DNA of 64,000 bases, from positions 55,091,352 to 55,155,351 of the forward strand of contig NC_090746.1 of NCBI RefSeq assembly GCF_036898095.1, given 5' to 3'. Position numbers and translations under genes: made by a program. Source of the DNA: Palaemon carinicauda. Taxonomy: Eukaryota; Arthropoda; Malacostraca; Decapoda; Palaemonidae. Numbering within the stretch: the stretch's first letter is position 1; each line of letters begins with the position of its first letter. Positions 46,256 to 55,789 of the stretch are shown here, piece after piece. The notes below the pieces were generated by a model. It was not told the DNA's origin. It saw only the letters and a list, made by a program, of their open reading frames with translations, and ran no database searches.

Positions 46256-46918
46256 ATCACATAATTAGGCCTACTTTGTAAGGGCTCTCTCCACCCTTTG
46301 AAGGGTAGTTGGTGAAATTATAGTTAAGGACGCAATGATATTGTGAACAGAATTAAATATTTTTTCCTATAGTAAGTAATGTGCTTTCACTGAATTTGAC
46401 CTTCATTTCAACAGCAAATAAACTGAAAACCTGTTAGACTGCCTAAGAATGGGGATATTATTTAGAAATCAAATGGTTTTTGCTCCGCCTTGCAATTGGT
46501 ACATGCTGAGCTGTGCATGTTAACCCCATTGATTATTATTTCTTAGATAATAAAGCTTTTATTTGCAGTGAAAATAAGTGTCATTTTCGAAGAAAGCCAG
46601 CGTTTTTTCCATCGGGAACACCTGTCTTATAATAGAAAGGCCTTTTCTTTCCGTAACCATAATAAAATCGGTTAGGTTAGAGTGTTTACTACTTTTTTTT
46701 TTCTTGGTTTGGTATGCTTCCCTTGAAGCGCAGACTGCTGGACCCTTTTATTTTTAACAGAATTGTAAATGATGTTCAATGAATTAGAATACAGTATATC
46801 TACAATTCAGGTTCTTAAACCTAAGTTAATACCATACTTTATGATAAAATAAAGTATGGTATGATAGAATTAATGTTACTACTGTAATTAAAATTCTTTA
46901 TAAGCTTGTAGTGGTTCA
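44421..46918. other. AT-rich intergenic DNA with a non-LTR trace and TA microsatellite
   Basis: At 44640-44830 there is minus-strand similarity to the non-LTR sequence at 56940-57130 (AATAAGGCC, AATGTGTTTTTAAGATTAAATT), so a small fragment of that family probably lies here. A TA microsatellite lies at 46199-46252. No supported gene. Confidence 0.45.
46199..46252. repeat. TA microsatellite
   Basis: Uninterrupted (AT)n of about 54 bp. Confidence 0.92.
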
Positions 46919-46978
46919 GTAATAGTTTACAACACCACGCTCTCCATTTGCTCCAAAATAATGCAATCCTGCAGTTTT

Positions 46979-47145
46979 CAATATTAAACTTACCCGATAA
47001 TCATGTAGCTGTCAACTCCGTTGCCCGACAGAAATCTAAGGAGGGATACGCCAGCTATCACAATACTAGAAGGGGGTGTACTAACAGCGCCACCTGTGGC
47101 CAGGTACTCAAGTACTTCTTGTTGACACCTCCTCAATTATTCCTC
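46979..47145 (+). repeat. DIRS E left terminal inverted repeat
   Basis: It begins CAATATTAAACTTACCCGAT and ends AATTATTCCTC. It pairs with 53551-53705. Confidence 0.92.
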
Positions 47146-47355
47146 TGTCGTGCCTCCGGCTAGACGTTCTGGGATACGCTCATGGTCTTCGAGTTTATTC
47201 TCGCTTATTTGGTGATGTATTCTCTTTGATTTACGGCTGTCGCATTACTGGAAACCTTCTGATATTAGCTAGATAGCTTTTATTTAATTCAGTTTAACGG
47301 TTAACGAATTTTTGCTTGTTTTTTGGATCTCCCTTTGACTTCTCTTGAAAACAAA

Positions 47356-50061
47356 ATGTCTGACATTTCGCAAGCCCCCTCCCATAGACGTTGTAGGTCT
47401 TGCAATAGACGTATTCCGAAGGTCTCGGTAGATCCTCACACCGCTTGTTCTGACTGTAGGGACAGACCCTGTCAGTTAGAAAATCGATGTGAGGAATGCG
47501 CCGGTCTTTCGGAATTGGATTTTGTCCGACTTTTAAAGTATTCTTCTAAGTTAGAGAGAATTAGAGCTAGGAGGAGTTCTTCTCACTCTTCTTTATTTTC
47601 CTCATCTCATGATCCTCTTCCTGATCCTACCCCTGTAGTGGCTACCCCCGAACCTACTGTGTGCCCTCCGCCTGATATGTCAGTGGTTTTACGTGCTATT
47701 CAGGCTTTAGGCGATAAGGTAGAGTCAGTGGTAAGTGACCATAAGTCTCTGATGGCCGAAGTGAAAGAGTTGAAGGCCAAGAGTGCAGTGGGTGAAGTTA
47801 GTGCCAGTGCTGTGACGAGTGCTAGTGTCGGTGCAGTGCCTTGTACTAGTGTTAGTGCCAGTGTGGTGCGTGGGGATTTTTCTGTGCGAGCCAGTCGTTC
47901 TCCCAGTCCGGGACCTCTTGCAAGCTCCCAAGCCCAGGGGAGAAGCAATGTCGAAGGGCATAAGGGTTCGGCAGGCCTTGTTAGGCGCACAGAATCATCC
48001 TCAGTGGTTGCGGGCGTGTCTACCACAGACCGTCACTCCCACTTGCAGACGATTGAGCCCGTCTTCCGCTCGTCCGCTGATCTTCCCTCGGGGAAGAAAC
48101 GTTGGTCTCAGGTCTCTAGACCGCTTAAACGCAGAGTCCAACCCTCGAGTGCTCAGCCAGGTTGCAGTCGTTGGCTCAGCTCTGACTCGCCTCAGTCTTC
48201 TAGCGATTGTACTCCGCCCAAGAGGAGTAAGGTACAACAGAGCTGCACCGGTGGTGCAACCACTGTTATGGCTTTGCCTCAGTCTGCTTCTGTCTCTGCT
48301 GATCCCAAGTGGTCTATGCTTCAGTCCATGCAAGCACAGCTTTCGGACCTGATGCGGGAGTGTCGTGCTGAGAGTGCTGCACCTCCTGCACCGGTGGTGC
48401 ACCAACCTCCTGCACCCGTTCAGCCTGTGCTGCACCCGCCTGCACCGGTGGTGCACCTACCTCCTGCACCGGTTCAGCCTGTGCTGCACCCGCCTGCACC
48501 GGTGGTGCACCAACCTCCTGCACCCGTTCAGCCTTTGCTGCACCCGCCTGCACCGGTGGTGCACCAACCTCCTGCACCGGTTCAGCCTGTGCTGCACCCG
48601 CCTGCACTCGCTGCACCCAGTCGCAGCTCCATCTGCCAGGCGTACGATGTTGAACCAGTTTCTGTGTTCACTGTTCCCGGTGTTGTTCAGCATCAGCCTT
48701 CTTTAAGGCAACCTTCAGTCTGGGATCAGGAGGATTACTCCACTCTTCCTCCTCCTCCCCTGGCTGCTCCACCGACGGTGCAACTCTCGGTGGAGGTACA
48801 ACAACCTCTTCCACCTGTGAGTCAGTCTGCTCAGCTGCTGCACCGAGCTCTACCCGTGCATCCTGATCCTGCTCCTCAGACATCTCTGCTTGCGGGAACT
48901 TTACCTTGTTCTGCACAGCCTCGATCTATTCACGCTCCACTTATACCACAGGAACAGGAACTTGCTGCACCTCCTCCTTCCACCTCTGTTGTTGTTCCTG
49001 CTCGTTCTGACTCTGCGGTTCAGCATTCGTTTCCGATCCCGTCGCCTCATTCTGGGGTTGAGATTTCGGATGATGAGGAAGCACACCTTGATCCCTCTTC
49101 GGACGTGGACGAATCCAGACCCTCTCCACAGTCTCTTGATTTTCGCAAGGTCTTGGCTCTTCTCAGGGAGGTTTATCCAGACCATTTTGTCTCAGCTATA
49201 CCCCGCTCTCCACCATCTGAGTTTTCGCTGGGAGTGCAACAAGCTCAGTCTTCCTATACCAAGCTTGTCCTAGCTAGATCCTCCAAGAGGGCTTTTAGGA
49301 TCTTAGGGGAATGGCTACAGTCTAAGCAACTTCTTGGCAAGACTTCCTTCATGTTCCCTCCAACGAAGCTCACTTCGAAAGCGAGCGTTTGGTATGCCAC
49401 AGGGGAAGCACCAGGCTTGGGAATACCTGCCTCTGCCCAGGCTGACTTCTCAAGTCTGGTAGACTCGCCTCGAAGATCTGCTATGAGACGCTCAAAAGTG
49501 TGTTGGACCTTCTCGGACTTGGATCACTTGCTTAAAGGAGTGTTTAGAGCTTTTGAAATGTTTAATTTTCTCGACTGGTGCCTGGGGGCCCTCAGCAAGA
49601 AAACCTCCCATACGGACAAAGATTCTGCCATGCTGTTAATGTCCTGTATGGATAAGGCCATCAGAGATGGATCGGGCGAGCTAGCGTCCTTGTTTGTATC
49701 AGGGGTTTTGAAGAAAAGGGAACAGCTGTGTTCTTTCCTTTCCGCCAGCATTACCCCTTGCCAACGTTCACAACTTCTGTTTGCTCCTCTTTCGAAGTGT
49801 ATTTTTCCCGAAGAGCTCATTAAAGATTTGTCGGCTGCTTTGATACAGAAGGACACGCACGATCTTGTAGCTTCTTCGGCTCGTAAGTCTAAGGCTCCCA
49901 CCTCAGCCCCTAAGACTTACCGCTCCCCAGTGGCTGATACCCCTGCGACTAGATTCATACCGCCCTTTCGTGGTAGAGCCCCCAGCCGAGGAAGCTCCCG
50001 TCCAGACTCTTACAGAGGCAAGTCCAGGAAAGGATCCAAGCCATCCAAAGGAAAACACTGA
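47356..50061 (+). CDS. DIRS E ORF1 (gag-like protein)
   Basis: About 901 residues from ATG 47356 (MSDISQAPSHRR). The N-terminus has a Cys/His cluster (CRSCNRR, DPHTACSDCRDRPC, CEEC; residues ~13-55), a possible zinc-binding treble-clef. Next come a Ser-rich segment and a possible coiled coil (VLRAIQALGDKVESVVSDHK). A proline-rich repeat follows, about four 18-residue units of the type PPAPVVHQPPAPVQPVLH (48372-48606), then an acidic stretch. The conserved gag-like C-terminal part follows (VCWTFSDLDHLLKGVFRAFE, FLDWCLGALSKK). The end is basic (RGRAPSRGSSRPDSYRGKSRKGSK), suited to nucleic-acid binding. The last 92 bases overlap the RT frame, so RT may be made by frameshifting or re-initiation. 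ORF1 is presumed to package the RNA. Confidence 0.88.
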   Translation: MSDISQAPSHRRCRSCNRRIPKVSVDPHTACSDCRDRPCQLENRCEECAGLSELDFVRLLKYSSKLERIRARRSSSHSSLFSSSHDPLPDPTPVVATPEPTVCPPPDMSVVLRAIQALGDKVESVVSDHKSLMAEVKELKAKSAVGEVSASAVTSASVGAVPCTSVSASVVRGDFSVRASRSPSPGPLASSQAQGRSNVEGHKGSAGLVRRTESSSVVAGVSTTDRHSHLQTIEPVFRSSADLPSGKKRWSQVSRPLKRRVQPSSAQPGCSRWLSSDSPQSSSDCTPPKRSKVQQSCTGGATTVMALPQSASVSADPKWSMLQSMQAQLSDLMRECRAESAAPPAPVVHQPPAPVQPVLHPPAPVVHLPPAPVQPVLHPPAPVVHQPPAPVQPLLHPPAPVVHQPPAPVQPVLHPPALAAPSRSSICQAYDVEPVSVFTVPGVVQHQPSLRQPSVWDQEDYSTLPPPPLAAPPTVQLSVEVQQPLPPVSQSAQLLHRALPVHPDPAPQTSLLAGTLPCSAQPRSIHAPLIPQEQELAAPPPSTSVVVPARSDSAVQHSFPIPSPHSGVEISDDEEAHLDPSSDVDESRPSPQSLDFRKVLALLREVYPDHFVSAIPRSPPSEFSLGVQQAQSSYTKLVLARSSKRAFRILGEWLQSKQLLGKTSFMFPPTKLTSKASVWYATGEAPGLGIPASAQADFSSLVDSPRRSAMRRSKVCWTFSDLDHLLKGVFRAFEMFNFLDWCLGALSKKTSHTDKDSAMLLMSCMDKAIRDGSGELASLFVSGVLKKREQLCSFLSASITPCQRSQLLFAPLSKCIFPEELIKDLSAALIQKDTHDLVASSARKSKAPTSAPKTYRSPVADTPATRFIPPFRGRAPSRGSSRPDSYRGKSRKGSKPSKGKH
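48372..48606 (+). repeat. 54-bp tandem repeat in ORF1
   Basis: About 4.3 copies of a 54-bp unit (CCTGCACCGGTGGTGCACCA start) coding an 18-residue Pro/Val/His-rich repeat. The period is a multiple of three, so the frame is kept. Confidence 0.9.
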
Positions 50062-52120
50062 CTCTCCGATTCTCCAGACGACAGTAGGAGCCAGACTCAA
50101 GACCTTCTGGCGAGCTTGGGAGATGAGAGGTGCAGACGCACAGTCTGTCAGTTGGCTGAGGTTCGGTTACAGGATTCCATTCTTCCTTCAACCACCTCTG
50201 ACCACTTCGCCCATCAACCTCTCTCCCAACTACAAAGAGGAGGACAAGAGGCTAGCTTTGCACCAGGAGGTGTCGCTTCTTGTGCAGAAGAAGGCTGTGG
50301 TTGTAGTCCGGGACCATCAATCCCCGGGCTTCTACAACCGCCTCTTTCTTGTGGCCAAGAAGACAGGAGGTTGGAGACCTGTGCTGGACGTCAGCGCTCT
50401 CAACGAGTATGTCACCAAGCTGACGTTCACGATGGAGACAACCAAGTCGGTCTTGGCAGCGGTCAGACAGGAGGACTGGATGGTCTCATTGGACTTGAAA
50501 GATGCTTATTTTCACGTTCCGATTCATCCAGACTCCCAACCTTTCCTAAGATTCGTTTTCGGAAAGGTCGTCTACCAATTCCAAGCCCTGTGTTTTGGCC
50601 TAAGCACAGCTCCTATGGTCTTTACCCTTCTGATGAGGAATGTAGCCAAATTCCTTCACTTGTCAAACATCAGAGCCTCCCTCTACCTAGACGACTGGCT
50701 GTTGAGAGCCTCCTCGAGTCGTCGTTGTCTGGAGAATCTTCATTGGACTTTAGACCTTATCAGAGACCTGGGTCTATTAGTCAATTTGGAAAAATCTCAA
50801 CTCATTCCCTCACAATCCATCGTGTATCTGGGAATGGAAATTCAGAGTCAGAGTTTTCGGGCTTTTCCATCGGCCCCCAGGATAAGCCAAGCCCTAGAGT
50901 GCATCATGAGCATGCTGAAGAGGAACAGTTGCTCAGTGAGACAGTGGATGAGTCTCACAGGGACTCTCTCGTCCCTAGCCCTGTTTGTCGAGCTGGGCAG
51001 ACTCCACCTCCGCCCTCTTCAATTCCACCTTGCAGCTCATTGGGACAAGAGTTCTACCCTGGAAGCAATCTCTATCCCTATCAACCAAGAGATGAAGACC
51101 ACTCTCCTGTGGTGGAAGCACAACCTCCTTCTCAGAGAGGGTCTATCCTTGGCCATTCAGACCCCCAATCTTCATCTCTTCTCAGATGCATCGGACTCGG
51201 GCTGGGGTGCAACCTTGGACGGAAAGGAATGCTCCGGAATGTGGAACGAGGAACAACGTTCTCTCCACATCAACTGCAAGGAACTGCTGGCAGTTCATCT
51301 AGCCCTGTTGAACTTCAAGTCCCTCCTGCTAGGCAAAGTGGTGGAGGTGAACTCGGACAACACCACAGCCTTGGCTTACATCTCCAAGCAAGGGGGGACC
51401 CATTCGAGGAGCCTTTACGAGATCGCAAGGGACCTCCTCATTTGGTCAAGAAGTCTAAACCTCTCTCTAGTCACGAGGTTCATCCAGGGCAATATGAACG
51501 TGTCAGCAGATCGTCTGAGCAGAAGGAATCAGGTCATTCCCACGGAATGGACCCTCCACAAGAGTGTGTGCAACAGACTTTGGACCTTGTGGGGTCAACC
51601 TACCATAGATCTGTTTGCCACCTCCATGACCAAGAGACTTCCTCTGTTTTGTTCTCCTGTTCCAGACCCTGCAGCAGTTCATGTGGATGCCTTTCTACTG
51701 AACTGGTCCCATCTCGACCTGTACGCATTCCCTCCGTTCAAGATAATCAACAAGGTTCTGCAGAAATTCGTCTCGCACGAAGGGACACGGCTGACGCTGG
51801 TTGCTCCCCTTTGGCCTGCAAGAGAATGGTTCACAGAGGTACTACAATGGCTAGTAGACTTCCCCAGGACTCTACCTCTAAGAGTGGACCTTCTACGTCA
51901 ACCTCACGTAGACAGGTTACATCCAAACCTCCACGCTCTTCAACTGACTGCCTTCAGACTGTCGAAAGATTCGCTAGAGCTCGAGGCTTTTCGAAGGAGG
52001 CAGCCAGGGCTATTGCCAGAGCAAGAAGGGTTTCCACTCGTAGGGTCTACCAGTCTAAGTGGGAGGTCTTCCGAAGCTGGTGTAGAGCCAATTCAATATC
52101 CTCTACCAATACCTCTGTGA
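49970..52120 (+). CDS. DIRS E reverse transcriptase / RNase H / methyltransferase-like polyprotein
   Basis: The frame is open for 716 codons from a GTG; the first ATG is near 50122. RT blocks are KKTGGWRPVLDVSALNEYV (residues ~130-148), LDLKDAYFHVPIHP (motif A, ~174-187), FGLSTAP and YLDDWLL (catalytic box, ~239-245). RNase H follows: LFSDASDSGWGA (~403), CKELLAVHLAL (~436), VNSDNTTALAYIS (~460) and RFIQGNMNVSADRLSR (~503). The C-terminal third (PTIDLFAT, DPAAVHVDAF, YAFPPFKIINKVL, LVAPLWPAREWF) matches the methyltransferase-like domain known in DIRS elements. All catalytic acids seen are intact. It overlaps ORF1 by 92 bp at its start and the YR frame along nearly its whole length. It probably acts in reverse transcription of the element RNA. 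Confidence 0.92.
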   Translation: MVEPPAEEAPVQTLTEASPGKDPSHPKENTDSPILQTTVGARLKTFWRAWEMRGADAQSVSWLRFGYRIPFFLQPPLTTSPINLSPNYKEEDKRLALHQEVSLLVQKKAVVVVRDHQSPGFYNRLFLVAKKTGGWRPVLDVSALNEYVTKLTFTMETTKSVLAAVRQEDWMVSLDLKDAYFHVPIHPDSQPFLRFVFGKVVYQFQALCFGLSTAPMVFTLLMRNVAKFLHLSNIRASLYLDDWLLRASSSRRCLENLHWTLDLIRDLGLLVNLEKSQLIPSQSIVYLGMEIQSQSFRAFPSAPRISQALECIMSMLKRNSCSVRQWMSLTGTLSSLALFVELGRLHLRPLQFHLAAHWDKSSTLEAISIPINQEMKTTLLWWKHNLLLREGLSLAIQTPNLHLFSDASDSGWGATLDGKECSGMWNEEQRSLHINCKELLAVHLALLNFKSLLLGKVVEVNSDNTTALAYISKQGGTHSRSLYEIARDLLIWSRSLNLSLVTRFIQGNMNVSADRLSRRNQVIPTEWTLHKSVCNRLWTLWGQPTIDLFATSMTKRLPLFCSPVPDPAAVHVDAFLLNWSHLDLYAFPPFKIINKVLQKFVSHEGTRLTLVAPLWPAREWFTEVLQWLVDFPRTLPLRVDLLRQPHVDRLHPNLHALQLTAFRLSKDSLELEAFRRRQPGLLPEQEGFPLVGSTSLSGRSSEAGVEPIQYPLPIPL

Positions 52121-53019
52121 CCCAAATAGCTGACTTCCTGCTTCATCTTAGGAATGAGAGATCCCTTTCAGCTCCTACGATTAAGGGATATAGGAGTATG
52201 TTGGCCTCAGTTCTCCGCCATAGAGGTTTGGACCTGTCTTCCAACAAGGACCTTCAAGACATTCTTAAGTCTTTTGAGACGTCTAAAGATCGTCGTCTTT
52301 CCACTCCAGGCTGGAATTTAGACGTAGTCTTAAGGTTCCTTATGACATCTAGGTTCGAACCTCTCCAGTCAGCTTCATTCAAGGACCTTACCCTCAAGAC
52401 TCTTTTTCTCGTTTGCCTGGCAACAGCTAAGAGAGTCAGTGAGGTTCATGCCTTCAGCAAGAACATTGGTTTCACGACCGAGTCTGCTACATGTTCTTTC
52501 CAGCTTGGATTCCTAGCAAAGAACGAACTTCCTTCACGTCCTTGGCCTAGATCGTTCGAGATACCTAGCCTTTCCAACATGGTAGGTAACGAACTTGAGA
52601 GAGTTCTTTGCCCTGTCAGAGCTCTCAAATATTATCTCAAGAGGTCTAAACCTCTCCGAGGACAGTCAGAAGCCTTATGGTGTGCCATCAGGAAACCCTC
52701 GAGACCCATGTCCAAGAATGGGCTTTCGTATTATATAAGGCTTCTGATTAGAGAAGCACATTCTCACTTAAAGGAGGAAGACCTTGCATTGCTGAAGGTA
52801 AGGACCCACGAAGTAAGAGCCGTAGCTACTTCGATGGCCTTTAATAAAAACCGTTCTCTGCAGAGTGTAATGGATGCAACCTATTGGAGGAGCAAGTCAG
52901 TGTTTGCATCATTTTATCTGAAAGATGTCCAGTCTCTTTACGAGAACTGCTACACCCTGGGACCATTCGTAGCAGCGAGTGCAGTAGTAGGTGAGGGCTC
53001 AGCCACTACATTCCCTTAA
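50116..53019 (+). CDS. DIRS E tyrosine recombinase (YR) frame
   Basis: The frame is open for 967 codons, but only the last ~350 residues are a recognisable tyrosine recombinase. Key residues are Arg773 in TAKRVSE, His898 and Arg901 in THEVRAVATS, and the nucleophile Tyr934 in SVFASFYLKDV (codon 52915-52917). An N-terminal core-binding-type region (residues ~620-720; RVYQSKWEVFRSWCRANS, IKGYRSMLASVLRHRGLD) precedes it. The first ~615 codons lie over the RT frame in another register and have no evident fold. The true start may be internal (about 51900-52000) or reached by frameshift. The YR integrates the circular DNA intermediate without an integrase. Long RT/YR overlap is known for DIRS-1. 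Confidence 0.9.
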   Translation: MGDERCRRTVCQLAEVRLQDSILPSTTSDHFAHQPLSQLQRGGQEASFAPGGVASCAEEGCGCSPGPSIPGLLQPPLSCGQEDRRLETCAGRQRSQRVCHQADVHDGDNQVGLGSGQTGGLDGLIGLERCLFSRSDSSRLPTFPKIRFRKGRLPIPSPVFWPKHSSYGLYPSDEECSQIPSLVKHQSLPLPRRLAVESLLESSLSGESSLDFRPYQRPGSISQFGKISTHSLTIHRVSGNGNSESEFSGFSIGPQDKPSPRVHHEHAEEEQLLSETVDESHRDSLVPSPVCRAGQTPPPPSSIPPCSSLGQEFYPGSNLYPYQPRDEDHSPVVEAQPPSQRGSILGHSDPQSSSLLRCIGLGLGCNLGRKGMLRNVERGTTFSPHQLQGTAGSSSSPVELQVPPARQSGGGELGQHHSLGLHLQARGDPFEEPLRDRKGPPHLVKKSKPLSSHEVHPGQYERVSRSSEQKESGHSHGMDPPQECVQQTLDLVGSTYHRSVCHLHDQETSSVLFSCSRPCSSSCGCLSTELVPSRPVRIPSVQDNQQGSAEIRLARRDTADAGCSPLACKRMVHRGTTMASRLPQDSTSKSGPSTSTSRRQVTSKPPRSSTDCLQTVERFARARGFSKEAARAIARARRVSTRRVYQSKWEVFRSWCRANSISSTNTSVTQIADFLLHLRNERSLSAPTIKGYRSMLASVLRHRGLDLSSNKDLQDILKSFETSKDRRLSTPGWNLDVVLRFLMTSRFEPLQSASFKDLTLKTLFLVCLATAKRVSEVHAFSKNIGFTTESATCSFQLGFLAKNELPSRPWPRSFEIPSLSNMVGNELERVLCPVRALKYYLKRSKPLRGQSEALWCAIRKPSRPMSKNGLSYYIRLLIREAHSHLKEEDLALLKVRTHEVRAVATSMAFNKNRSLQSVMDATYWRSKSVFASFYLKDVQSLYENCYTLGPFVAASAVVGEGSATTFP

Positions 53020-53415
53020 TCCCATAACCTTTTTAACTTTTCTCTTGAATTCTTTTTGTTGTTTTTATGGTTGTTACGGTAGGCTAAGAAGCCTTCCGCA
53101 TCCTTTTGATTTGGCGGGTGGTCAATTCATTCTTGAGAAGCGCCTAGGTTAAAGGTTGTGTAGAGGTCCTTTAGTAGGGGTTGCAACCCTATATACTTTA
53201 GCACCTTGGGTTGATTCAGCCTCCAAGAGGAACGCTGCGCTCAGTAAGGAAGACGAACTTAAAAAAGAGGCAGAGTAACGGTTCAATTCGACTTCCTTAC
53301 CAGGTACTTATTATTTCATTTGTTATTAGAGATAACTGTTATATGAAATTTGGGGATACTTGGCTATCCTTTAATCTTGTTCACTGGTTTTCACCCACCC
53401 CCCTGGGTGCGAATC

Positions 53416-53508
53416 AGCTACATGATTATCGGGTAAGTTTAATATTGAAAAATGTTATTTTCATTAGTAAAATAAATTTTTGAATATACTTACCCGATAA
53501 TCATGATT
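53416..53508 (+). repeat. DIRS E internal complementary region
   Basis: This is the reverse complement of the right end plus left end: GATTATCGGGTAAGTTTAAT..AAAATAACATT-type words in inverse order. It serves as template for closing the circle and restoring the ends. Confidence 0.9.
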
Positions 53509-53550
53509 TAATTGACCCTCCCTTCCTCCCCATAAAGAACCAGTGGGATC

Positions 53551-53748
53551 GAGGAATAATTGAGGAGGTGTCAACAAGAAGTACTTGAGTACCTGGCCAC
53601 AGGTGGCGCTGTTAGTACACCCCCTTCTAGTATTGTGATAGCTGGCGTATCCCTCCTTAGATTTCTGTCGGGCAACGGAGTTGACAGCTACATGATTATC
53701 GGGTAAGTATATTCAAAAATTTATTTTACTAATGAAAATAACATTTTT
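53551..53748 (+). repeat. DIRS E right terminal inverted repeat and terminus
   Basis: This is the inverted copy of 46979-47145, followed by the right-specific end TATATTCAAAAATTTATTTT..ACATTTTT at 53748. Confidence 0.92.
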
Positions 53749-54370
53749 CATCTTGCACAGTAATTAGGTGGTTATTTAAATTCTGGGAAAGCAATAATTA
53801 GCAAGATATGTTGAGGAAGGGGGAAGGGGTTATAAAAAGAAAATAGCTCGGTTTCCTCACCAAATGACTTGGAACTGACATGTTAACAAAGTCAACGAAA
53901 CAGGATTCGTGATGCCAGCGTACATTAACAGAAGTTTGCGATGCCAGCGTACATTTGATATACTGTACTGTATATTCAAAATATACTTTATCAAAAATTG
54001 AGTGATTCTCAAAAGTGTCACTATTTGTAAATTGCATATTTTATGGACACTTGAGTAAATCCATTTTTAACTAAGCATATTTTGAATATACAGAATATCA
54101 AATGTACGCTGGCATCACAGACTTCTGTTTATGTACGCTGGCATCTCGAATTCAGTTTGGTTGACTTTGTTGACATGTCAGTTCAGATTCGTGTAGTGAG
54201 GAAACCAAGTTATTTTCTTTTTATAACCCCTTCCCCCTTCCTCAACATATCTTGCTAATGATTGCTTTCCCAGAATTTAAATAACCACCTAATTACTGTG
54301 CAAGAAGATGAAAACTGCAGGATTACATTATTTTGGAGTAAATGGAGAGCGTGGTGTTGTAAACTATTAC

Positions 54371-55699
54371 CAATGGTTCTTGCTATTGAATAAACGAGCT
54401 GTTTCTGAGTGAAAATACCTTAATGTGGTGAAAGGGCTTGTTTATCACCATGATCAGTAAAACTGTATTAATGAGGGCTGCTTATACTAGGTTGGGTTGC
54501 TGTGAGCAATCTGATATCTCCCACCATCACCAGTCCGCACTGGCCTGCATGGTGATGAAAGATAACCAAACCCAGACAGGAATTGGTATGTTTGAGGCCT
54601 GTGTCCTGCAGCAGACCACAAACGGCTGCATTTGTTGTTGCTATGATTGAGAGACCGTCTGTCTCACACATGGTGGTGCAATCTACAACCAAACATCTAC
54701 TGATCAAACTATCACCACCATCTCTTAAATAGCCAGTGTTTGGAGGCTTGCCTTGCACATTAGTGCATGTTGTTGTTGTTGCATATGAATGACTACAGTA
54801 GTCATGTTGACGAATTTGAAGGAAACCGGAGTAATTCTGATTCCCCAACAACACCTCAAAATATTCTGTAACCACCTTTACTTTGATCTCTCCTTTCTCG
54901 CCCTCTTTATCACTCCTCTTCTCTCCCCTTAGCTCCTCGCCTCGCTCATTGTCCCATCACTATTATATGTCAAAATGTTCTCTAATTGTAGATTATAGAT
55001 ATGATTGTTTACTATGAGTATGGTACAATTGTATGGAGATAAGATGAAGAACAATTTATGCTGTCCTGTATCCATGAGGGCAAAAGGAACAACATTCTAG
55101 ACATTGTTACTATTGTTCGTGCCTCGGTAGTTGATAATTTATTCTTCGCCATTGTTTGAGTCATAGCCTCTATAACTATGAGGGAACCTGAGAAGGGAAG
55201 GAGATATGGGAGATGGATGAAATTCAATAAAGACATAAACTGATAGTTTAAAAAGGTAAAGAACAACTTATGCAACCATGAATGATCTTATATGGTTGGC
55301 CAAAACCAAAACACACTTCATTGTTCTGAACTCCTTAGACATATCGGCTTTAATTTGGCTATTATGTACAGCAATTACCAGTGGGATTAGCCGTTGCGTT
55401 CATAGTTAATTGACCCACTCCGGTTTTCATGAGCACACACAACAGTAACTCAATTATAAAATACTGTATTACTAATGTATGATTTGTACATATATACTGT
55501 CATATTCAAATATGCACGCAATTTGAATAAAAAACACGGAAATTCAATGTTAGGAAAGGGTTGATGGGAGATGGGAATGAAGAGGGAACGGGGAGGGTGA
55601 GAATGTGCTATTGGGGTAGGCAACGAGTGGTCGGGGTTGTTGTTCCCTAGAAATGATGTATGATTACAGGATTAGGCTTAACATCCTTCTGGAAACTAC
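54371..55699. other. intergenic DNA without a supported gene
   Basis: A minus-strand open frame (54468-54875) has no recognised domain and is surrounded by AT-rich sequence. I do not call it a gene. Confidence 0.45.
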
Positions 55700-55712
55700 C
55701 TAACATAACACA

Positions 55713-55786
55713 TTATTTTATTACTATTATTATTATTATTATCATTATTATTATTATTATTATCATCATTATTATTATTATTATTA
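55713..55786. repeat. TTA microsatellite
   Basis: (ATT)n tract with a few C interruptions, about 70 bp. Confidence 0.9.
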
Positions 55787-55789
55787 CAG

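Larger units (their letters stand above)
46976..53748 (+). mobile_element. DIRS-type retrotransposon, copy E (intact reading frames)
   Basis: This is about 6.77 kb, a different family from A-D. The left terminal repeat (46979-47145) is mirrored at 53551-53705 with near-perfect identity. The internal complementary region (about 53416-53508) reads TTTAATATTGAAAAATGTTA..AAATTTTTGAATATACTTACC, the reverse complement of the right end joined to the left end. ORF1, RT/RNase H/methyltransferase-like and YR frames are all open. The flanks are the two parts of a palindrome arm. Near-identical termini and open frames suggest recent insertion. Confidence 0.93.
46919..54370. repeat. large palindromic element split by DIRS E
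   Basis: The left arm is 46919-46978 plus 53749-53998, and the right arm is about 54063-54370 in reverse. Matching blocks include GTAATAGTTTACAACACCAC, GCTCTCCATTTGCTCC, CAGTAATTAGGTGG, ATATGTTGAGGAAGGGGGAA and GATGCCAGCGTACATTTGAT. Without DIRS E the palindrome is 682 bp with a ~64-bp loop. It has no ORF and resembles a foldback-type non-autonomous element. The target duplication is unclear. Confidence 0.85.

Noticed and set aside
54468..54875. 135-codon minus-strand frame
   Set aside because: There is no recognised domain or splice context, and overlapping frames lie on the other strand. It may be part of an unidentified repeat.
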